Shown here: one piece after another, positions 1 through 9,371 of the stretch
Layout: each line of letters starts with the position of its first letter
Position numbering within the stretch: position 1 is the stretch's first letter
Assembly (NCBI GenBank): GCA_038324085.1
Contig: JBBQHP010000022.1
Location: 1 to 64,000, forward strand
Direction: 5' to 3'
Length of the DNA: 64,000 nucleotides
DNA from: Ga0077523 sp038324085
GTDB lineage: Bacteria > Pseudomonadota > Gammaproteobacteria > Burkholderiales > Ga0077523
Notes under the pieces: generated by a model
Told to the model about the DNA's origin: nothing
The model's input: only the letters and a program-made list of their open reading frames with translations
The model's database searches: none
Program-made: the position numbers and the translations under genes

Positions 1-83
1 GGACCAAATGAGGCTATGGCAATGACAGGCGGCCCCCACGAAGGTGGCCCCAAGAACGCGGGGCCGCGTTAGCGACCCCGATC

Positions 84-131
84 AGCCGCTTCGAGCGGCT
101 CACAACTTAAAGCCCCCGGCTCTGCCGGGGG
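84..131. repeat. Two adjacent hairpins cutting off the decarboxylase gene
   Basis: Two perfect inverted repeats lie next to each other: AGCCGCT-tcg-AGCGGCT at 84-100 and CCCCCGGC-tct-GCCGGGGG at 113-131. The second lies inside the last codons of the minus-strand decarboxylase gene and supplies its final residues (PRQSRGL) and stop. Positions 1-83 are also palindrome-rich and hold no recognisable gene. I infer a palindromic repeat or the end of an insertion element that starts beyond the window edge. The element family cannot be named from this fragment. Confidence 0.55.
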
Positions 132-1984
132 ATACTTACTGTCACGAGGTATTCGAGGGTCTCCCGGTCGATCTCCTCGCCGGGCACGAGGACCGGAATG
201 CCCGGAGGGTAGGGGACGATCTGGTCGGCCGCGATCCGGCCCTCCAGGTCCGGATTGAGTCGATCGTCCTGGTCGAGCAGGTCGATCACCTCGCCCGTGC
301 AGTAGAACGCATCGCGCGGCAGGAACCGGAGCCGGCTGAAGCGCGGGATCTCCGGCATCCTCACGGCCCGGCGCGGCGCACGGCGCACCCGGGCGATGCG
401 GGCAAGGGCGTCGTAGAGTCGCGAGACCTTGCTGCGCGTGGTGCCGATCGTGAGCAGCAAGGAGAGCGTGTTGAAGGTGGATTTCTCCACCTGGATGTTG
501 AAATGCTCGAACAACTCCCGCTGGAGATCCTCCACGGCGAGGCCGCTGCCGGTGATGTCCATGGTGATCTTGGTGGGGTCGAGCAGGACGCCGTCGCCGC
601 GCACCTCTTCGGGCAGCAGGTCGGCGAGATCCAGCGCGCGGAACACGCCGGTCGAATCGATCTGCTGGCGCAGTTCGCGCGCGAGTTCGAGCGTGCGCGA
701 CAGGAGCCGAAACCCTTCCATGACCGCCTGCTTCCGCCCCACGTCCAGGCTCGCGATCATCGCGTACTGAGGGCTCGTGGAGGTGTGCATGTTGAAGTTT
801 TCACGGAAGCGGTGCTCGTCGAAATCCGGGTCGTTGACGTGGATCATCGATGCTTGCGAGAAGGCCGAAAGCACCTTGTGCGTGCTCTGCGTGGCGTAGT
901 CGGCGCCCGCCTCGAGTGCCGTCGGCCTGAAGGCCGGGTGAAAGCGCGCGAAGCCGTACCAGGCTTCATCGATGATGACCTTGATGCCGCGGGCATGGGC
1001 GGCTTCCACGATGGGCGGCAGGTCGTAGCGCAAGCCGTCGTACGTACAGGAAGTCAGCACCAGGGCCTTGGCCTCGGGGTGGTCCGCCATCGCCTGGAAC
1101 AGGGCGGCCTTGGGCACGGGGCCGAACAGCCCGTATCGCCGGTTGAGCGAGGAGTCGAGGTATACCGGCAGCGCTCCCGAAAGCACGACGCCGTGGTGCA
1201 CGGATTTGTGGCAGTTGCGATCGAGCAGCAGCGTGTCTCCCGGGGAGAGGAGGGCCTGGAAGATGACCTTGTTGCTGGTGGAGGTGCCGTTGGTCGCGAA
1301 GAACGTCCGGCGCGCGCCGAAGGCCCGGGCCGCCACGGCCTGGGCCTGGGCGATGACGCCTGTGGGCTCCATGAGCGAATCCAGGGTCGGGACCGACACC
1401 GACAGGTCGGCGTCGAACGCGTGCTCGCCCATGAATTCGTGGGAATCCGCTACCCACGGACTGTCGCGGAGACTGTCCCCGGACGAGTGTCCCGGCGTAT
1501 GCCACGCGTCCTTGGCCATCAGCACATAACGCTCGAGCGCGTCATAGAACGGGGTCTGCGCCTTCTCGGTGAGCTGCGCGTTGAGGATGCGATAGATGCC
1601 GCGGTAGTCGCGTTCCTCGCGGTAGAAGTAGCCGTCGACCGACTCGGTGAAGAGCGCGTCCACGACTTCGTCCTCTTGGGCCTGCTCGATCATCACGTAG
1701 ACGTCGAGTTCCGGGCGCAGCCGGTTGATCCGCTGCACCAGCTCCAGCGCCGAAACCTGCCCAGGGTACAGGGTGTCGTCGACGATGACCGCCTGGACGT
1801 CGCCGTCGCGAGCGATCGCGGCGAGCGCGTCGGCAGCGCTGGCGAAGCCCGCGAACACGATGCCGAAAGGATTATCGAGGCTGGCCGCGGCAGCGTTCAG
1901 GCCGCTCAGCAGTTCTGCCAGCACGTCCGCCTCGTCGTTGACGACGACGATCCGACTGACCGGCTTTGGCGCGGCGAGGGCCAT
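107..1984 (-). CDS. Orn/Lys/Arg decarboxylase, C-terminally truncated
   Basis: This is a fold-type I PLP amino-acid decarboxylase of the inducible arginine/lysine/ornithine class, which releases CO2 and a polyamine or its precursor in the cytoplasm. Residues about 10-130 resemble the receiver-like wing domain of these enzymes. The PLP core follows, with DRNCHKS (His near 259), DEAW (Asp near 339) and the Schiff-base lysine in STHKVLSAFSQ (Lys370). The product is 625 residues, whereas family members are usually about 715-755. The family-like sequence stops at LEYLV and is replaced by a short tail encoded by a GC hairpin, so roughly the last 50 or more residues of the small C-terminal domain are missing. 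Activity is therefore uncertain. The exact substrate cannot be decided from sequence alone. Confidence 0.85.
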   Translation of the reverse strand: MALAAPKPVSRIVVVNDEADVLAELLSGLNAAAASLDNPFGIVFAGFASAADALAAIARDGDVQAVIVDDTLYPGQVSALELVQRINRLRPELDVYVMIEQAQEDEVVDALFTESVDGYFYREERDYRGIYRILNAQLTEKAQTPFYDALERYVLMAKDAWHTPGHSSGDSLRDSPWVADSHEFMGEHAFDADLSVSVPTLDSLMEPTGVIAQAQAVAARAFGARRTFFATNGTSTSNKVIFQALLSPGDTLLLDRNCHKSVHHGVVLSGALPVYLDSSLNRRYGLFGPVPKAALFQAMADHPEAKALVLTSCTYDGLRYDLPPIVEAAHARGIKVIIDEAWYGFARFHPAFRPTALEAGADYATQSTHKVLSAFSQASMIHVNDPDFDEHRFRENFNMHTSTSPQYAMIASLDVGRKQAVMEGFRLLSRTLELARELRQQIDSTGVFRALDLADLLPEEVRGDGVLLDPTKITMDITGSGLAVEDLQRELFEHFNIQVEKSTFNTLSLLLTIGTTRSKVSRLYDALARIARVRRAPRRAVRMPEIPRFSRLRFLPRDAFYCTGEVIDLLDQDDRLNPDLEGRIAADQIVPYPPGIPVLVPGEEIDRETLEYLVTVSIPRQSRGL

Positions 1985-2012
1985 CAGGCTGCGGCGGGAG
2001 GGCCGTCAAATG

Positions 2013-2045
2013 AAAACGCCGCCGGGGTTTCCCCTTGGCGGCGTT
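2013..2045 (-). terminator. Rho-independent terminator of rpsT
   Basis: Read on the minus strand, AACGCCGCC and GGCGGCGTT form a 9-bp stem around a loop rich in G and A, followed by TTTT. It begins 23 nt after the rpsT stop and ends just before the decarboxylase start, so it separates the two transcripts. Confidence 0.85.
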
Positions 2046-2067
2046 GGTCGAATCGGGTCCAGCCTGC

Positions 2068-2331
2068 TCAGGCCATCGCCTTGATCGCGGCGGACAAACG
2101 GCTCTTGGTGCGCGAAGCCAGGTTGCGGTGGACCACACCTTTGCCGGCCACGGCGTCGATCGTCGACTGGTTCTCGGTGAAGACGGTACTTGCGGCGGCC
2201 TTGTCTCCGGCCGCGATTGCCTTGCGGACTTTCTTGATGGCGGTGCGAAGCTCGGAGCGCAGCCCGGCGTTCTGCTGGCGCCGGACTTCTGACTGGCGGG
2301 CGCGCTTGCGGGCCTGTACGGTATTTGCCAT
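2068..2331 (-). CDS. rpsT: 30S ribosomal protein S20
   Basis: This encodes an 87-residue basic protein that begins MANTVQARKRARQ and contains the conserved SQ/NQ-rich helical pattern ending AAIKAMA. S20 binds 16S rRNA early in assembly of the small subunit. The start at 2331 gives the usual S20 length and N-terminus. A longer in-frame reading would add 23 non-conserved residues. The gene is divergent from murJ, as in many proteobacteria. It has its own promoter-like sequence upstream and a strong terminator downstream. Confidence 0.97.
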   Translation of the reverse strand: MANTVQARKRARQSEVRRQQNAGLRSELRTAIKKVRKAIAAGDKAAASTVFTENQSTIDAVAGKGVVHRNLASRTKSRLSAAIKAMA

Positions 2332-2370
2332 GCGGGTTCTCGTCCTTGGGGGAAATTCGAAAAGACTGCA

Positions 2371-2400
2371 ATAATACGCGAACTTAAACGCGCCGCGCAA
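2371..2400 (-). promoter_or_regulatory. Putative sigma-70 promoter of rpsT
   Basis: On the minus strand TTGCGC (2395-2400) lies 18 nt upstream of TATTAT (2371-2376), about 40 nt ahead of the rpsT start codon. Spacing and boxes fit a housekeeping promoter. It is predicted by eye only. Confidence 0.45.
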
Positions 2401-2450
2401 GCCGTGGACCGCGCTTCGAACACTGTGCGGCCCACCCGTCCCGACCCCCG

Positions 2451-4016
2451 TTGAACCTCCTCAAGGCGCTGGCCACGGTCAGCAGCATGACCTTCCTGTC
2501 CCGGATCCTGGGCTTCGTCCGGGATGCGGTCATCGCCCGCGTTTTCGGCGCAGGAGTCGCCACGGATGCGTTCTTCGTGGCGTTTCGCCTGCCGAACCTG
2601 CTGCGTCGGATCTTCGCAGAGGGCGCGTTCTCCCAGGCGTTCGTGCCCATCCTCGCAGAGTATCGCAGCCGCCGCGGCGACGATGCCTCCCGCGATCTGG
2701 TCAATCACGTGGCGACCGTGCTGGCCCTGACGCTGCTGGTCGTGACGGTGCTGGGCATCCTCGCGGCGCCTGCGATCGTCTACTTCACCGCGCCGGGATT
2801 CTCGGAGAGTCCGGCGAAGTTCCAGACGACGGTCCAGCTGTTGCGGATCACGTTTCCCTACATATTCTTCATCTCGCTCACATCGCTGGTCGGGGCGATC
2901 CTCAATACCTGGAGCCGGTTCTCGGTGCCCGCGTTCACGCCCGCACTGCTGAACGTGTCCTTCCTCGTGTTCGCCCTCTGGCTCATCCCGTATTTCGATC
3001 CTCCCGTCATCGCTCTGGCTTGGGCAGTATTCGTCGGCGGCATACTCCAGTTGGGCTTCCAGCTGCCATTCGTGGCAAGGATCGGCATGCTGCCGCGCTT
3101 GCAGCTCGATTTCCGGGATGAGGGCGTCAGGCGGGTGCTGCGCCAGATGGGTCCGGCCATATTCGGGGTCTCGATCGGCCAGATCTCACTGCTGATCAAC
3201 GGCATCTTCGCGTCGTTCCTGGTCACGGGCAGCGTTTCGTGGCTCTACTACGCCGACCGCCTGATGGAGTTTCCCACCGGCATCCTCGGCGTGGCACTCG
3301 GAACGATCCTGCTGCCGAGTCTCGCGAAAAGCCACGCCGACGGAACCAGCGACGAGTATTCGCGCCTGCTGGACTGGGGTCTGCGACTGACCCTGGTGCT
3401 GGCCGCCCCGGCGGCCCTGGCGCTGGCAATCCTGGCCATTCCGCTGGTCTCGACGCTGTTCCATCACGGGGCTTTCGAGTCGAACGACGTCGAGATGACG
3501 CGCCAGGCGCTGGTCGCCTACAGCTTCGGGCTGGTCGGCCTGATCCTGGTGAAGGTCCTCGCCCCGGCTTTCTATGCGAGGCAGGATATCCGCACACCGG
3601 TACGAATCGCGATACTGACCCTGGGGTTGACCCAGGTCATGAATGTCGCATTCCTGCTGTCGCTCCGCTATGCGGGACACGCGCCCGCCATCGGCCTCCA
3701 CGCCGGGCTGGCGCTCGCGATCGGCCTCGGCGCCTGCGTGAACGCCGCATTGCTGCATCGCCAGCTGCGGCAGCGCGGCATCTTTCATCCGCTGGCGGGC
3801 TGGCCGCGCTTTTTCGGACGGCTGTGCGCGGCGCTTGCCGTGATGGGTGTCGTCCTGTGGTTCGCCGCCGGCACCGACGCCTCCTGGCTCGGCGGCAGTG
3901 TCTGGGCCCGTGTGGGCCGGCTTTCCTGGATCGTCGCGGCCGGGGCCGCCACCTACTTCACCGCCCTCTGGATGGTCGGATTCCGGTTGCGGGATTTCCA
4001 GAAGCGGGCGATCTGA
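2451..4016 (+). CDS. murJ: Lipid II flippase MurJ (MviN)
   Basis: This is a 521-residue polytopic inner-membrane protein of the MOP exporter superfamily that flips lipid II to the periplasmic face for peptidoglycan synthesis. The N-terminus MNLLKALATVSSMTFLSR, followed by a stretch matching ILGFVRD and DAFFVAFRLPN, is a signature of MurJ. About 14 hydrophobic segments run through the whole length. The start is TTG at 2451, which gives exactly the canonical N-terminus, and no upstream ATG fits better. It is followed by ribF after about 100 nt. The order rpsT-murJ-ribF-ileS-lspA is conserved in beta- and gammaproteobacteria. Confidence 0.96.
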   Translation: MNLLKALATVSSMTFLSRILGFVRDAVIARVFGAGVATDAFFVAFRLPNLLRRIFAEGAFSQAFVPILAEYRSRRGDDASRDLVNHVATVLALTLLVVTVLGILAAPAIVYFTAPGFSESPAKFQTTVQLLRITFPYIFFISLTSLVGAILNTWSRFSVPAFTPALLNVSFLVFALWLIPYFDPPVIALAWAVFVGGILQLGFQLPFVARIGMLPRLQLDFRDEGVRRVLRQMGPAIFGVSIGQISLLINGIFASFLVTGSVSWLYYADRLMEFPTGILGVALGTILLPSLAKSHADGTSDEYSRLLDWGLRLTLVLAAPAALALAILAIPLVSTLFHHGAFESNDVEMTRQALVAYSFGLVGLILVKVLAPAFYARQDIRTPVRIAILTLGLTQVMNVAFLLSLRYAGHAPAIGLHAGLALAIGLGACVNAALLHRQLRQRGIFHPLAGWPRFFGRLCAALAVMGVVLWFAAGTDASWLGGSVWARVGRLSWIVAAGAATYFTALWMVGFRLRDFQKRAI

Positions 4017-4117
4017 GCGAGGCCAGCGCGTGCACATGGACCGGGCTGCTGCCCAGCCGATACAATCCGCGTCTTTTCAGCAGCCTGCGCGCCGCGCGTG
4101 CGCGCTCGCAAGTCCGG

Positions 4118-5080
4118 ATGCGCATCTATCGCACGTTTCCACAGCAAGCCGAAGGCGGAATCGCCCTCACCATCGGCAACTTCGATGGCGTGCACCGTGG
4201 CCATCAGGCCATGGTGGCGCGGCTCAAGGCCGCTGCGCAGGAGCGTGGGCTGCCGGCCTGCGTGATGACGTTCGAACCGCATCCGCGCGAATACTTCACG
4301 CCGGCGGAGGCGCCGCCGCGCCTGACGCCGCTACGCGACAAGCTGGAACAACTTGCCGCGCTCGGCGTCGATCGGGTCTACGTCTGCCGCTTCGATGCGC
4401 GCTTCGCTCGCCAGGGCGCCGAGGACTTCGTGCGGGAAGTCCTCGCGCGGCGGCTCGGGGTGCGATGGCTCCTGGTCGGTGACGATTTCCGTTTCGGCGC
4501 CAGGCGCACGGGCGATCTGGCGCTGCTCCGGCGCCTCGCGCCGGAGACCGGCATGCAGATCGAATGCCTCGTCACCTTCACCGTGGATGGCACGCGGGCG
4601 TCCAGTACCGCCGTCCGGGACGCGCTGGCTGCCGGCGACATGGACGCCGCGCGGCGCCTGCTCGGTCGGCCATACCGGATCACCGGCCGGGTCGTGGGCG
4701 GTGACCGGCTCGGGCGGCAACTCGGGTTTCCGACCGCCAATATCCACATGCGCTTGAATCGTCCGCCACTCAACGGCATCTATGCCGTTGAAGCGCACGG
4801 CCTCGGAGTGACCCCCTTACCCGGCGCGGCCAGCCTTGGAGTACGCCCGACCGTGAGCGATGCCGAGCGCCCGACCCTGGAGGTGTTCCTGCTCGACTTC
4901 GACCGCGAAATCTACGGGCAACGCGTGCGCCTCGATTTCCTGCGCAAGCTGCGCGACGAGGAGAGATACGCCACGCTCGACGCGCTCAAGGCGCAGATCG
5001 CTCGGGATGTCTCGGCCACCCAGGATTTTTTTCGCAGCAGAGATCTACAGCACGCAACGAACTCGCCCCACCATGGCTGA
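4118..5080 (+). CDS. ribF: Bifunctional riboflavin kinase / FAD synthetase
   Basis: This enzyme phosphorylates riboflavin to FMN and adenylates FMN to FAD. The 320-residue product has the N-terminal nucleotidyltransferase domain with TIGNFDGVHRGH (residues about 18-29) and a C-terminal riboflavin kinase domain with GFPTANI near residue 205. I chose ATG 4118 because MRIYRTF directly precedes the conserved strand. The open frame runs further upstream, but only as an out-of-frame reading of murJ. The stop at 5080 overlaps the ileS start by 8 nt, indicating translational coupling. Confidence 0.96.
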   Translation: MRIYRTFPQQAEGGIALTIGNFDGVHRGHQAMVARLKAAAQERGLPACVMTFEPHPREYFTPAEAPPRLTPLRDKLEQLAALGVDRVYVCRFDARFARQGAEDFVREVLARRLGVRWLLVGDDFRFGARRTGDLALLRRLAPETGMQIECLVTFTVDGTRASSTAVRDALAAGDMDAARRLLGRPYRITGRVVGGDRLGRQLGFPTANIHMRLNRPPLNGIYAVEAHGLGVTPLPGAASLGVRPTVSDAERPTLEVFLLDFDREIYGQRVRLDFLRKLRDEERYATLDALKAQIARDVSATQDFFRSRDLQHATNSPHHG

Positions 5081-7853
5081 CTACAAGAACACCCTGAATC
5101 TTCCCGATACGCCGTTTCCGATGCGTGGCGATCTCGCCAAGCGCGAACCTCAATGGGTCAGGCAGTGGCAGGAGGGCAAGCTCTACGAGCGCATCCGCAC
5201 CGCCGCCGCCGGGCGCCCGAAGTTCATCCTCCACGACGGACCGCCCTACGCCAACGGCGACATCCACATGGGGCACGCGGTCAACAAGGTCCTGAAGGAC
5301 ATCATCGTCAGGAGCCGCACGCTGGCAGGTTTCGATGCACCCTATGTACCGGGTTGGGACTGCCACGGATTGCCGATCGAGCACCAGATCGAGAAGACGC
5401 ACGGCAAGGGACTCGAACCGAACGCGTTCCGCAAGTTGTGCCGGGAGTATGCCGCTTCGCAGATCGCGCGCCAGAAGCGCGACTTCATCCGGCTCGGGGT
5501 TCTCGGCGATTGGGACGACCCGTACCTTACGATGGATTTCCACGCCGAAGCCGACATCATCCGCTCGCTCGCGCGGATCCAGGCGCGCGGCTATCTGTAC
5601 CAGGGCGCCAAGCCGGTGCACTGGTGCCTCGACTGCCGCTCCGCGCTCGCCGAGGCCGAAGTCGAATACGAGGATCGCGTGTCGCCGGCCATCGACGTGG
5701 CCTTTCCGGCCAAGGATGCGCAGGAGCTCGCGCGCCCGTTCGGATTCACGCACCTGCAGATGCCATCGTATGCGGTCATCTGGACGACGACGCCCTGGAC
5801 GCTGCCCGCCAACCAGGCGGTGGCCGTCAACGCCGAGATCGACTATGCCCTGGTGGAGGGCCCGAAATACTACCTGCTGATCGCAGCGGATCTCGTCGAG
5901 ACATGCATGCATCGCTACGGTGTCGAGAAATGGAAGATCGTCGGCACCGTGAAGGGCGAACGCCTCGAACGACTCGAGGTGTGGCACCCGTTCCAGCCGC
6001 GGCGCGTGCCGATCGTGCGCGGGGATCACGTCACGCTCGACGCGGGAACCGGCCTCGTGCACACGGCGCCGGCGCACGGCGTGGAGGATTTCGCGGTCGG
6101 TCAGAAATACGGCCTGCCCGTGAACAACCCGGTCGGACCTGACGGGCGATTCGACGACAACATCGGATTGGTGGGCGGCAAGACCGTGTGGGAAGGCAAC
6201 GCGCTGGTCATTGCAGTGCTCGAGGAGAAGACGCTCCTGTTGCACAACGAGGCGCTGCGCCACAGCTATCCGCATTGCTGGCGCCACAAGAGCCCGGTGA
6301 TCTTCCGTGCCACGCACCAGTGGTTCATCGGAATGGAATATCACGGACCCGACGGACGCACCCTGCGGCAATCCGCGCAACAGGCAGTGGAAGCCACCGA
6401 GTTCTTTCCGCATTGGGGTCGCGCGCGTCTGGAAACGATGATCGAAGGTCGTCCCGACTGGTGCGTCTCGCGCCAGCGCAGCTGGGGAGTGCCGATGTCG
6501 CTGTTCACGCATCGCAGAACCGGCGAGCTGCATCCGCATACCCTCGAACTCATGGAGCAGGTCGCGCAACGCGTGGAGCAGGGCGGTATCGAAGCCTGGT
6601 TCGCGCTCGATGCCGCCGAGCTGCTGGGGGCGGAAGCGGCTGACTACGACAAGGTACCCGATACGCTCGACGTCTGGTTCGATTCTGGGACTACGCACGT
6701 GAGCGTGCTGGAGCGCCGCGGTGTGCTCGCGAAACCGGCCGATCTGTATCTGGAGGGATCCGATCAGCATCGTGGCTGGTTCCAGTCATCGCTGCTCACC
6801 GGTTGCGCCATCGACGGTCGTGCGCCCTACCGCCAATTGCTCACCCACGGGTTCGTGGTCGACGAGGCGGGACGCAAGATGAGCAAATCCGCCGGCAATG
6901 GCATGGACCCGCAGGAGGTGGTCGGCACCCTCGGCGCGGACATCCTGCGTCTGTGGGTCGCGGCCAGCGACTACTCGGGCGAGATCTCGCTGTCCAAGGA
7001 GATCCTCAAACGCGTGGTGGAGAGCTACCGCCGGATTCGCAATACGCTGCGATTCCTGCTCGCCAACGTATCCGACTTCGACCCGGGCCGGGATCTGCTG
7101 CCTGTGGACCAGTGGCTCGAGATCGATCGCTACGCTCTCGCACTCACGCGCTCGCTGCAGGCGGATCTCGCCGCCGCATATGACCGCTACGAGTTCCACT
7201 ACGTCGTCCAGCGTCTGCAGAATTTCTGCTCCGAGGAACTCGGCGGGTTCTATCTCGACATCCTCAAGGATCGCCTGTACACCGCGCCGGCCACGGGCAG
7301 GGCCAGACGCGCGGCGCAGAGCGCGCTATGGCACGTCACCCACAGCCTGTTGCGGTTGCTGGAACCGGTCCTGTCGTTCACTGCGGAAGAGGCGTGGGCC
7401 GTGTTCACCGGGAACTCGGACGACAGCCTCCTGCTGCACACCTGGTACGACCTGCCGGCACAGGCGGAAGAGGCCGCTCTGCTGGACAAATGGACCCGTG
7501 TGCGCGAAGTCCGCGCGTGGGTCCAGAAGGAACTGGAGGAGGTGCGTGCCTCGGGCGGCATAGGTTCGTCGCTCCAGGCCGAAGTCGAACTGGCCTTGCA
7601 CGGGAGCCGGCACGAGGCGCTCGCATCGCTGGGCAACGACCTGCGCTTCGTCCTGATCACGTCCCAGGCAGCGATGGCGCAGGTGGAGAACGTCGATCAG
7701 GAGTACGTGCGCGTCGACGCAAGCGCGCACGTGAAGTGCGCCCGTTGCTGGCACTGGCGCGCGGACGTCGGCGGCGATCCTGCCCATCCGGAGTTGTGCG
7801 GACGTTGCACTGCGAATCTGTTCGGCGGGGGTGAGCACCGTGATGCCGCTTAG
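5073..7853 (+). CDS. ileS: Isoleucyl-tRNA synthetase
   Basis: This is a class I aminoacyl-tRNA synthetase that charges tRNA-Ile, with an editing (CP1) domain that removes Val. The product is 926 residues, the normal length for the bacterial cytoplasmic type. The HIGH motif appears as HMGH (residues 65-68) after HDGPPYANGDI. The KMSKS motif is intact near residues 602-606. WVIWTTTPWTLP-type editing-domain sequence is present (as VIWTTTPWTLP). A C-terminal zinc-binding module, CARCW and later CGRC, closes the protein. ATG 5073 overlaps the end of ribF, and the 3' end overlaps lspA by 23 nt. Confidence 0.97.
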   Translation: MADYKNTLNLPDTPFPMRGDLAKREPQWVRQWQEGKLYERIRTAAAGRPKFILHDGPPYANGDIHMGHAVNKVLKDIIVRSRTLAGFDAPYVPGWDCHGLPIEHQIEKTHGKGLEPNAFRKLCREYAASQIARQKRDFIRLGVLGDWDDPYLTMDFHAEADIIRSLARIQARGYLYQGAKPVHWCLDCRSALAEAEVEYEDRVSPAIDVAFPAKDAQELARPFGFTHLQMPSYAVIWTTTPWTLPANQAVAVNAEIDYALVEGPKYYLLIAADLVETCMHRYGVEKWKIVGTVKGERLERLEVWHPFQPRRVPIVRGDHVTLDAGTGLVHTAPAHGVEDFAVGQKYGLPVNNPVGPDGRFDDNIGLVGGKTVWEGNALVIAVLEEKTLLLHNEALRHSYPHCWRHKSPVIFRATHQWFIGMEYHGPDGRTLRQSAQQAVEATEFFPHWGRARLETMIEGRPDWCVSRQRSWGVPMSLFTHRRTGELHPHTLELMEQVAQRVEQGGIEAWFALDAAELLGAEAADYDKVPDTLDVWFDSGTTHVSVLERRGVLAKPADLYLEGSDQHRGWFQSSLLTGCAIDGRAPYRQLLTHGFVVDEAGRKMSKSAGNGMDPQEVVGTLGADILRLWVAASDYSGEISLSKEILKRVVESYRRIRNTLRFLLANVSDFDPGRDLLPVDQWLEIDRYALALTRSLQADLAAAYDRYEFHYVVQRLQNFCSEELGGFYLDILKDRLYTAPATGRARRAAQSALWHVTHSLLRLLEPVLSFTAEEAWAVFTGNSDDSLLLHTWYDLPAQAEEAALLDKWTRVREVRAWVQKELEEVRASGGIGSSLQAEVELALHGSRHEALASLGNDLRFVLITSQAAMAQVENVDQEYVRVDASAHVKCARCWHWRADVGGDPAHPELCGRCTANLFGGGEHRDAA

Positions 7854-8349
7854 CGCGACCCTGCGCTGGTTCGGACTTGCGGGTGTGGTCGTGGTGCTGG
7901 ACCAGATCTCGAAGCACGCGGTGAGAAGCGCTTTCGTGTACGGCGAGTCGGTCCGCGTGACTTCGTTCTTCGACCTGGTGCTGGTATTCAATCCCGGTGC
8001 GGCGTTCAGCTTTCTTGCGGAAGCCTCGGGCTGGCAGCGCCAGTTCTTCGTCGGTGTCGCGCTGTTCGCGTCGGGCTTCGTGAGCTACCTGCTCGTGCGG
8101 CACCGCGACAAACCGCTGTTCGGTTTTGCACTGGGGCTCATACTCGGTGGCGCGATCGGCAACCTCGTCGATCGCCTGGTTTTCGGTGCCGTGGTGGATT
8201 TCCTGCATTTCCACGTGGCACAGTACTACTGGCCTGCGTTCAACCTGGCCGATTCGGCCATCACGTGTGGCGCGGCACTGCTCATCTGGGAGAGTTTCTT
8301 CAATCGGCAACCGCGTGGCGGGCCGGTCGAACGGACCGGTGACCAGTGA
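7831..8349 (+). CDS. lspA: Lipoprotein signal peptidase II
   Basis: This is an inner-membrane aspartyl protease that removes signal peptides from diacylated prolipoproteins, of which this window encodes at least five candidates. It has four hydrophobic segments. Conserved motifs are VLDQISK, NPGAAFS, GGAIGNLVDR (catalytic Asp) and FNLADSAI (second catalytic Asp). The start could be GTG 7831 (172 aa) or ATG 7843 (168 aa). The GGCGGGGG run just ahead of 7831 could serve as the ribosome site for either. It overlaps the end of ileS. The fkpB gene that sits between lspA and ispH in Pseudomonas is absent here. Confidence 0.95.
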   Translation: MSTVMPLSATLRWFGLAGVVVVLDQISKHAVRSAFVYGESVRVTSFFDLVLVFNPGAAFSFLAEASGWQRQFFVGVALFASGFVSYLLVRHRDKPLFGFALGLILGGAIGNLVDRLVFGAVVDFLHFHVAQYYWPAFNLADSAITCGAALLIWESFFNRQPRGGPVERTGDQ

Positions 8350-8368
8350 GCCGCCTAGGAGCATTCCG

Positions 8369-9295
8369 ATGAAAGTCCTGCTTGCCAACCCTCGTGGCTT
8401 CTGTGCCGGCGTGGACCGTGCGATCGAGATCGTCGAGCGCGCGCTGCGCATTCATGGCGCGCCGATCTACGTGCGGCACGAGGTCGTGCACAACAAGTTC
8501 GTGGTCGAGGATCTGCGTGCCAAAGGCGCGGTGTTCGTCGAATCGCTGACGGCGGTCCCGGCCGGAGCCACCGTCGTGTTCAGCGCACACGGCGTGTCGC
8601 AGAGCGTGCGCACCGAAGCCGTGGAGCGGGGACTGCATGTGTTCGACGCAACCTGTCCTCTGGTTACCAAGGTCCACGTGGAAGTGGACAAGATGCGCGG
8701 GCAGGATCGCGAGATCATCATGATCGGGCATCGCGGTCACCCTGAAGTCGAGGGGACGATGGGCCAGTCGTCGCACGGCATGTACCTGGTCGAGACGCCC
8801 GAGGACGTCGATCTGCTCGACGTCAAGGACCCCGAGAATCTCGCCTTCGTGACGCAGACCACACTCTCGGTCGACGATGCGCGCGCCGTCATGGACGCGC
8901 TGCGGCGGCGCTTCCCGACCGTAGTGGGGCCGAAGAAGGATGACATCTGCTATGCAACGCAAAATCGGCAGGACGCGGTGAAGGCGCTGGCGCGGCAGAG
9001 CCAGGTCGTGATCGTGGTGGGTTCCCCCAACAGTTCCAATTCCACCCGACTGCGCGAGGTCGCGGCGAATGCAGGCGTGCCCGCCTACATGGTCGACAAC
9101 GCCGCGGAGCTGGATCCGGCCTGGGTCGCCGGCAAGTCGTGCGTCGGTGTCACGGCAGGGGCGTCGGCGCCGGAAGTGCTGGTGCGCGATGTGATCGAAC
9201 GGTTGAAGTCGTTCGGTGCGTCGGAAGTGGAAGACCTCTCGGGCATCGTGGAGGACGTGACTTTTCCGATACCGAAGGCACTCACCGCTGCCTGA
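8369..9295 (+). CDS. ispH: 4-hydroxy-3-methylbut-2-enyl diphosphate reductase
   Basis: This [4Fe-4S] enzyme performs the last step of the MEP pathway, making IPP and DMAPP. The product is 308 residues. Cluster ligands are visible at RGFCAG (Cys12), ATCPLV (Cys near 96) and KSCVGVTAGASAP. The catalytic glutamate lies in GHPEVEGT. ATG 8369 has an AGGAG site 8 nt upstream. It ends the core operon and is followed by a GC-rich hairpin, with convergent pilY1 beyond it. Confidence 0.96.
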   Translation: MKVLLANPRGFCAGVDRAIEIVERALRIHGAPIYVRHEVVHNKFVVEDLRAKGAVFVESLTAVPAGATVVFSAHGVSQSVRTEAVERGLHVFDATCPLVTKVHVEVDKMRGQDREIIMIGHRGHPEVEGTMGQSSHGMYLVETPEDVDLLDVKDPENLAFVTQTTLSVDDARAVMDALRRRFPTVVGPKKDDICYATQNRQDAVKALARQSQVVIVVGSPNSSNSTRLREVAANAGVPAYMVDNAAELDPAWVAGKSCVGVTAGASAPEVLVRDVIERLKSFGASEVEDLSGIVEDVTFPIPKALTAA

Positions 9296-9315
9296 CGGGC
9301 AGGCGGACGGCGAAT

Positions 9316-9346
9316 GACGCAGCCCCGGACCGTGCCGGGGCTTGCG
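9316..9346. terminator. Hairpin between convergent ispH and pilY1
   Basis: ACGCA-GCCCCGG pairs with CCGGGGC-TTGCGT, with one bulged base. No T-run follows on either strand. Its place between two convergent stops suggests a bidirectional termination or 3'-end stabilising structure. Confidence 0.5.
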
Positions 9347-9371
9347 TGATCGAGCGCTGTATCGCGGGCGG

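Noticed and set aside
44..2374. A 776-codon plus-strand open frame opposite the decarboxylase and rpsT
   Set aside because: It is antisense to two recognisable genes and its product has the arginine- and valine-rich look of a GC-driven shadow frame, without any domain.
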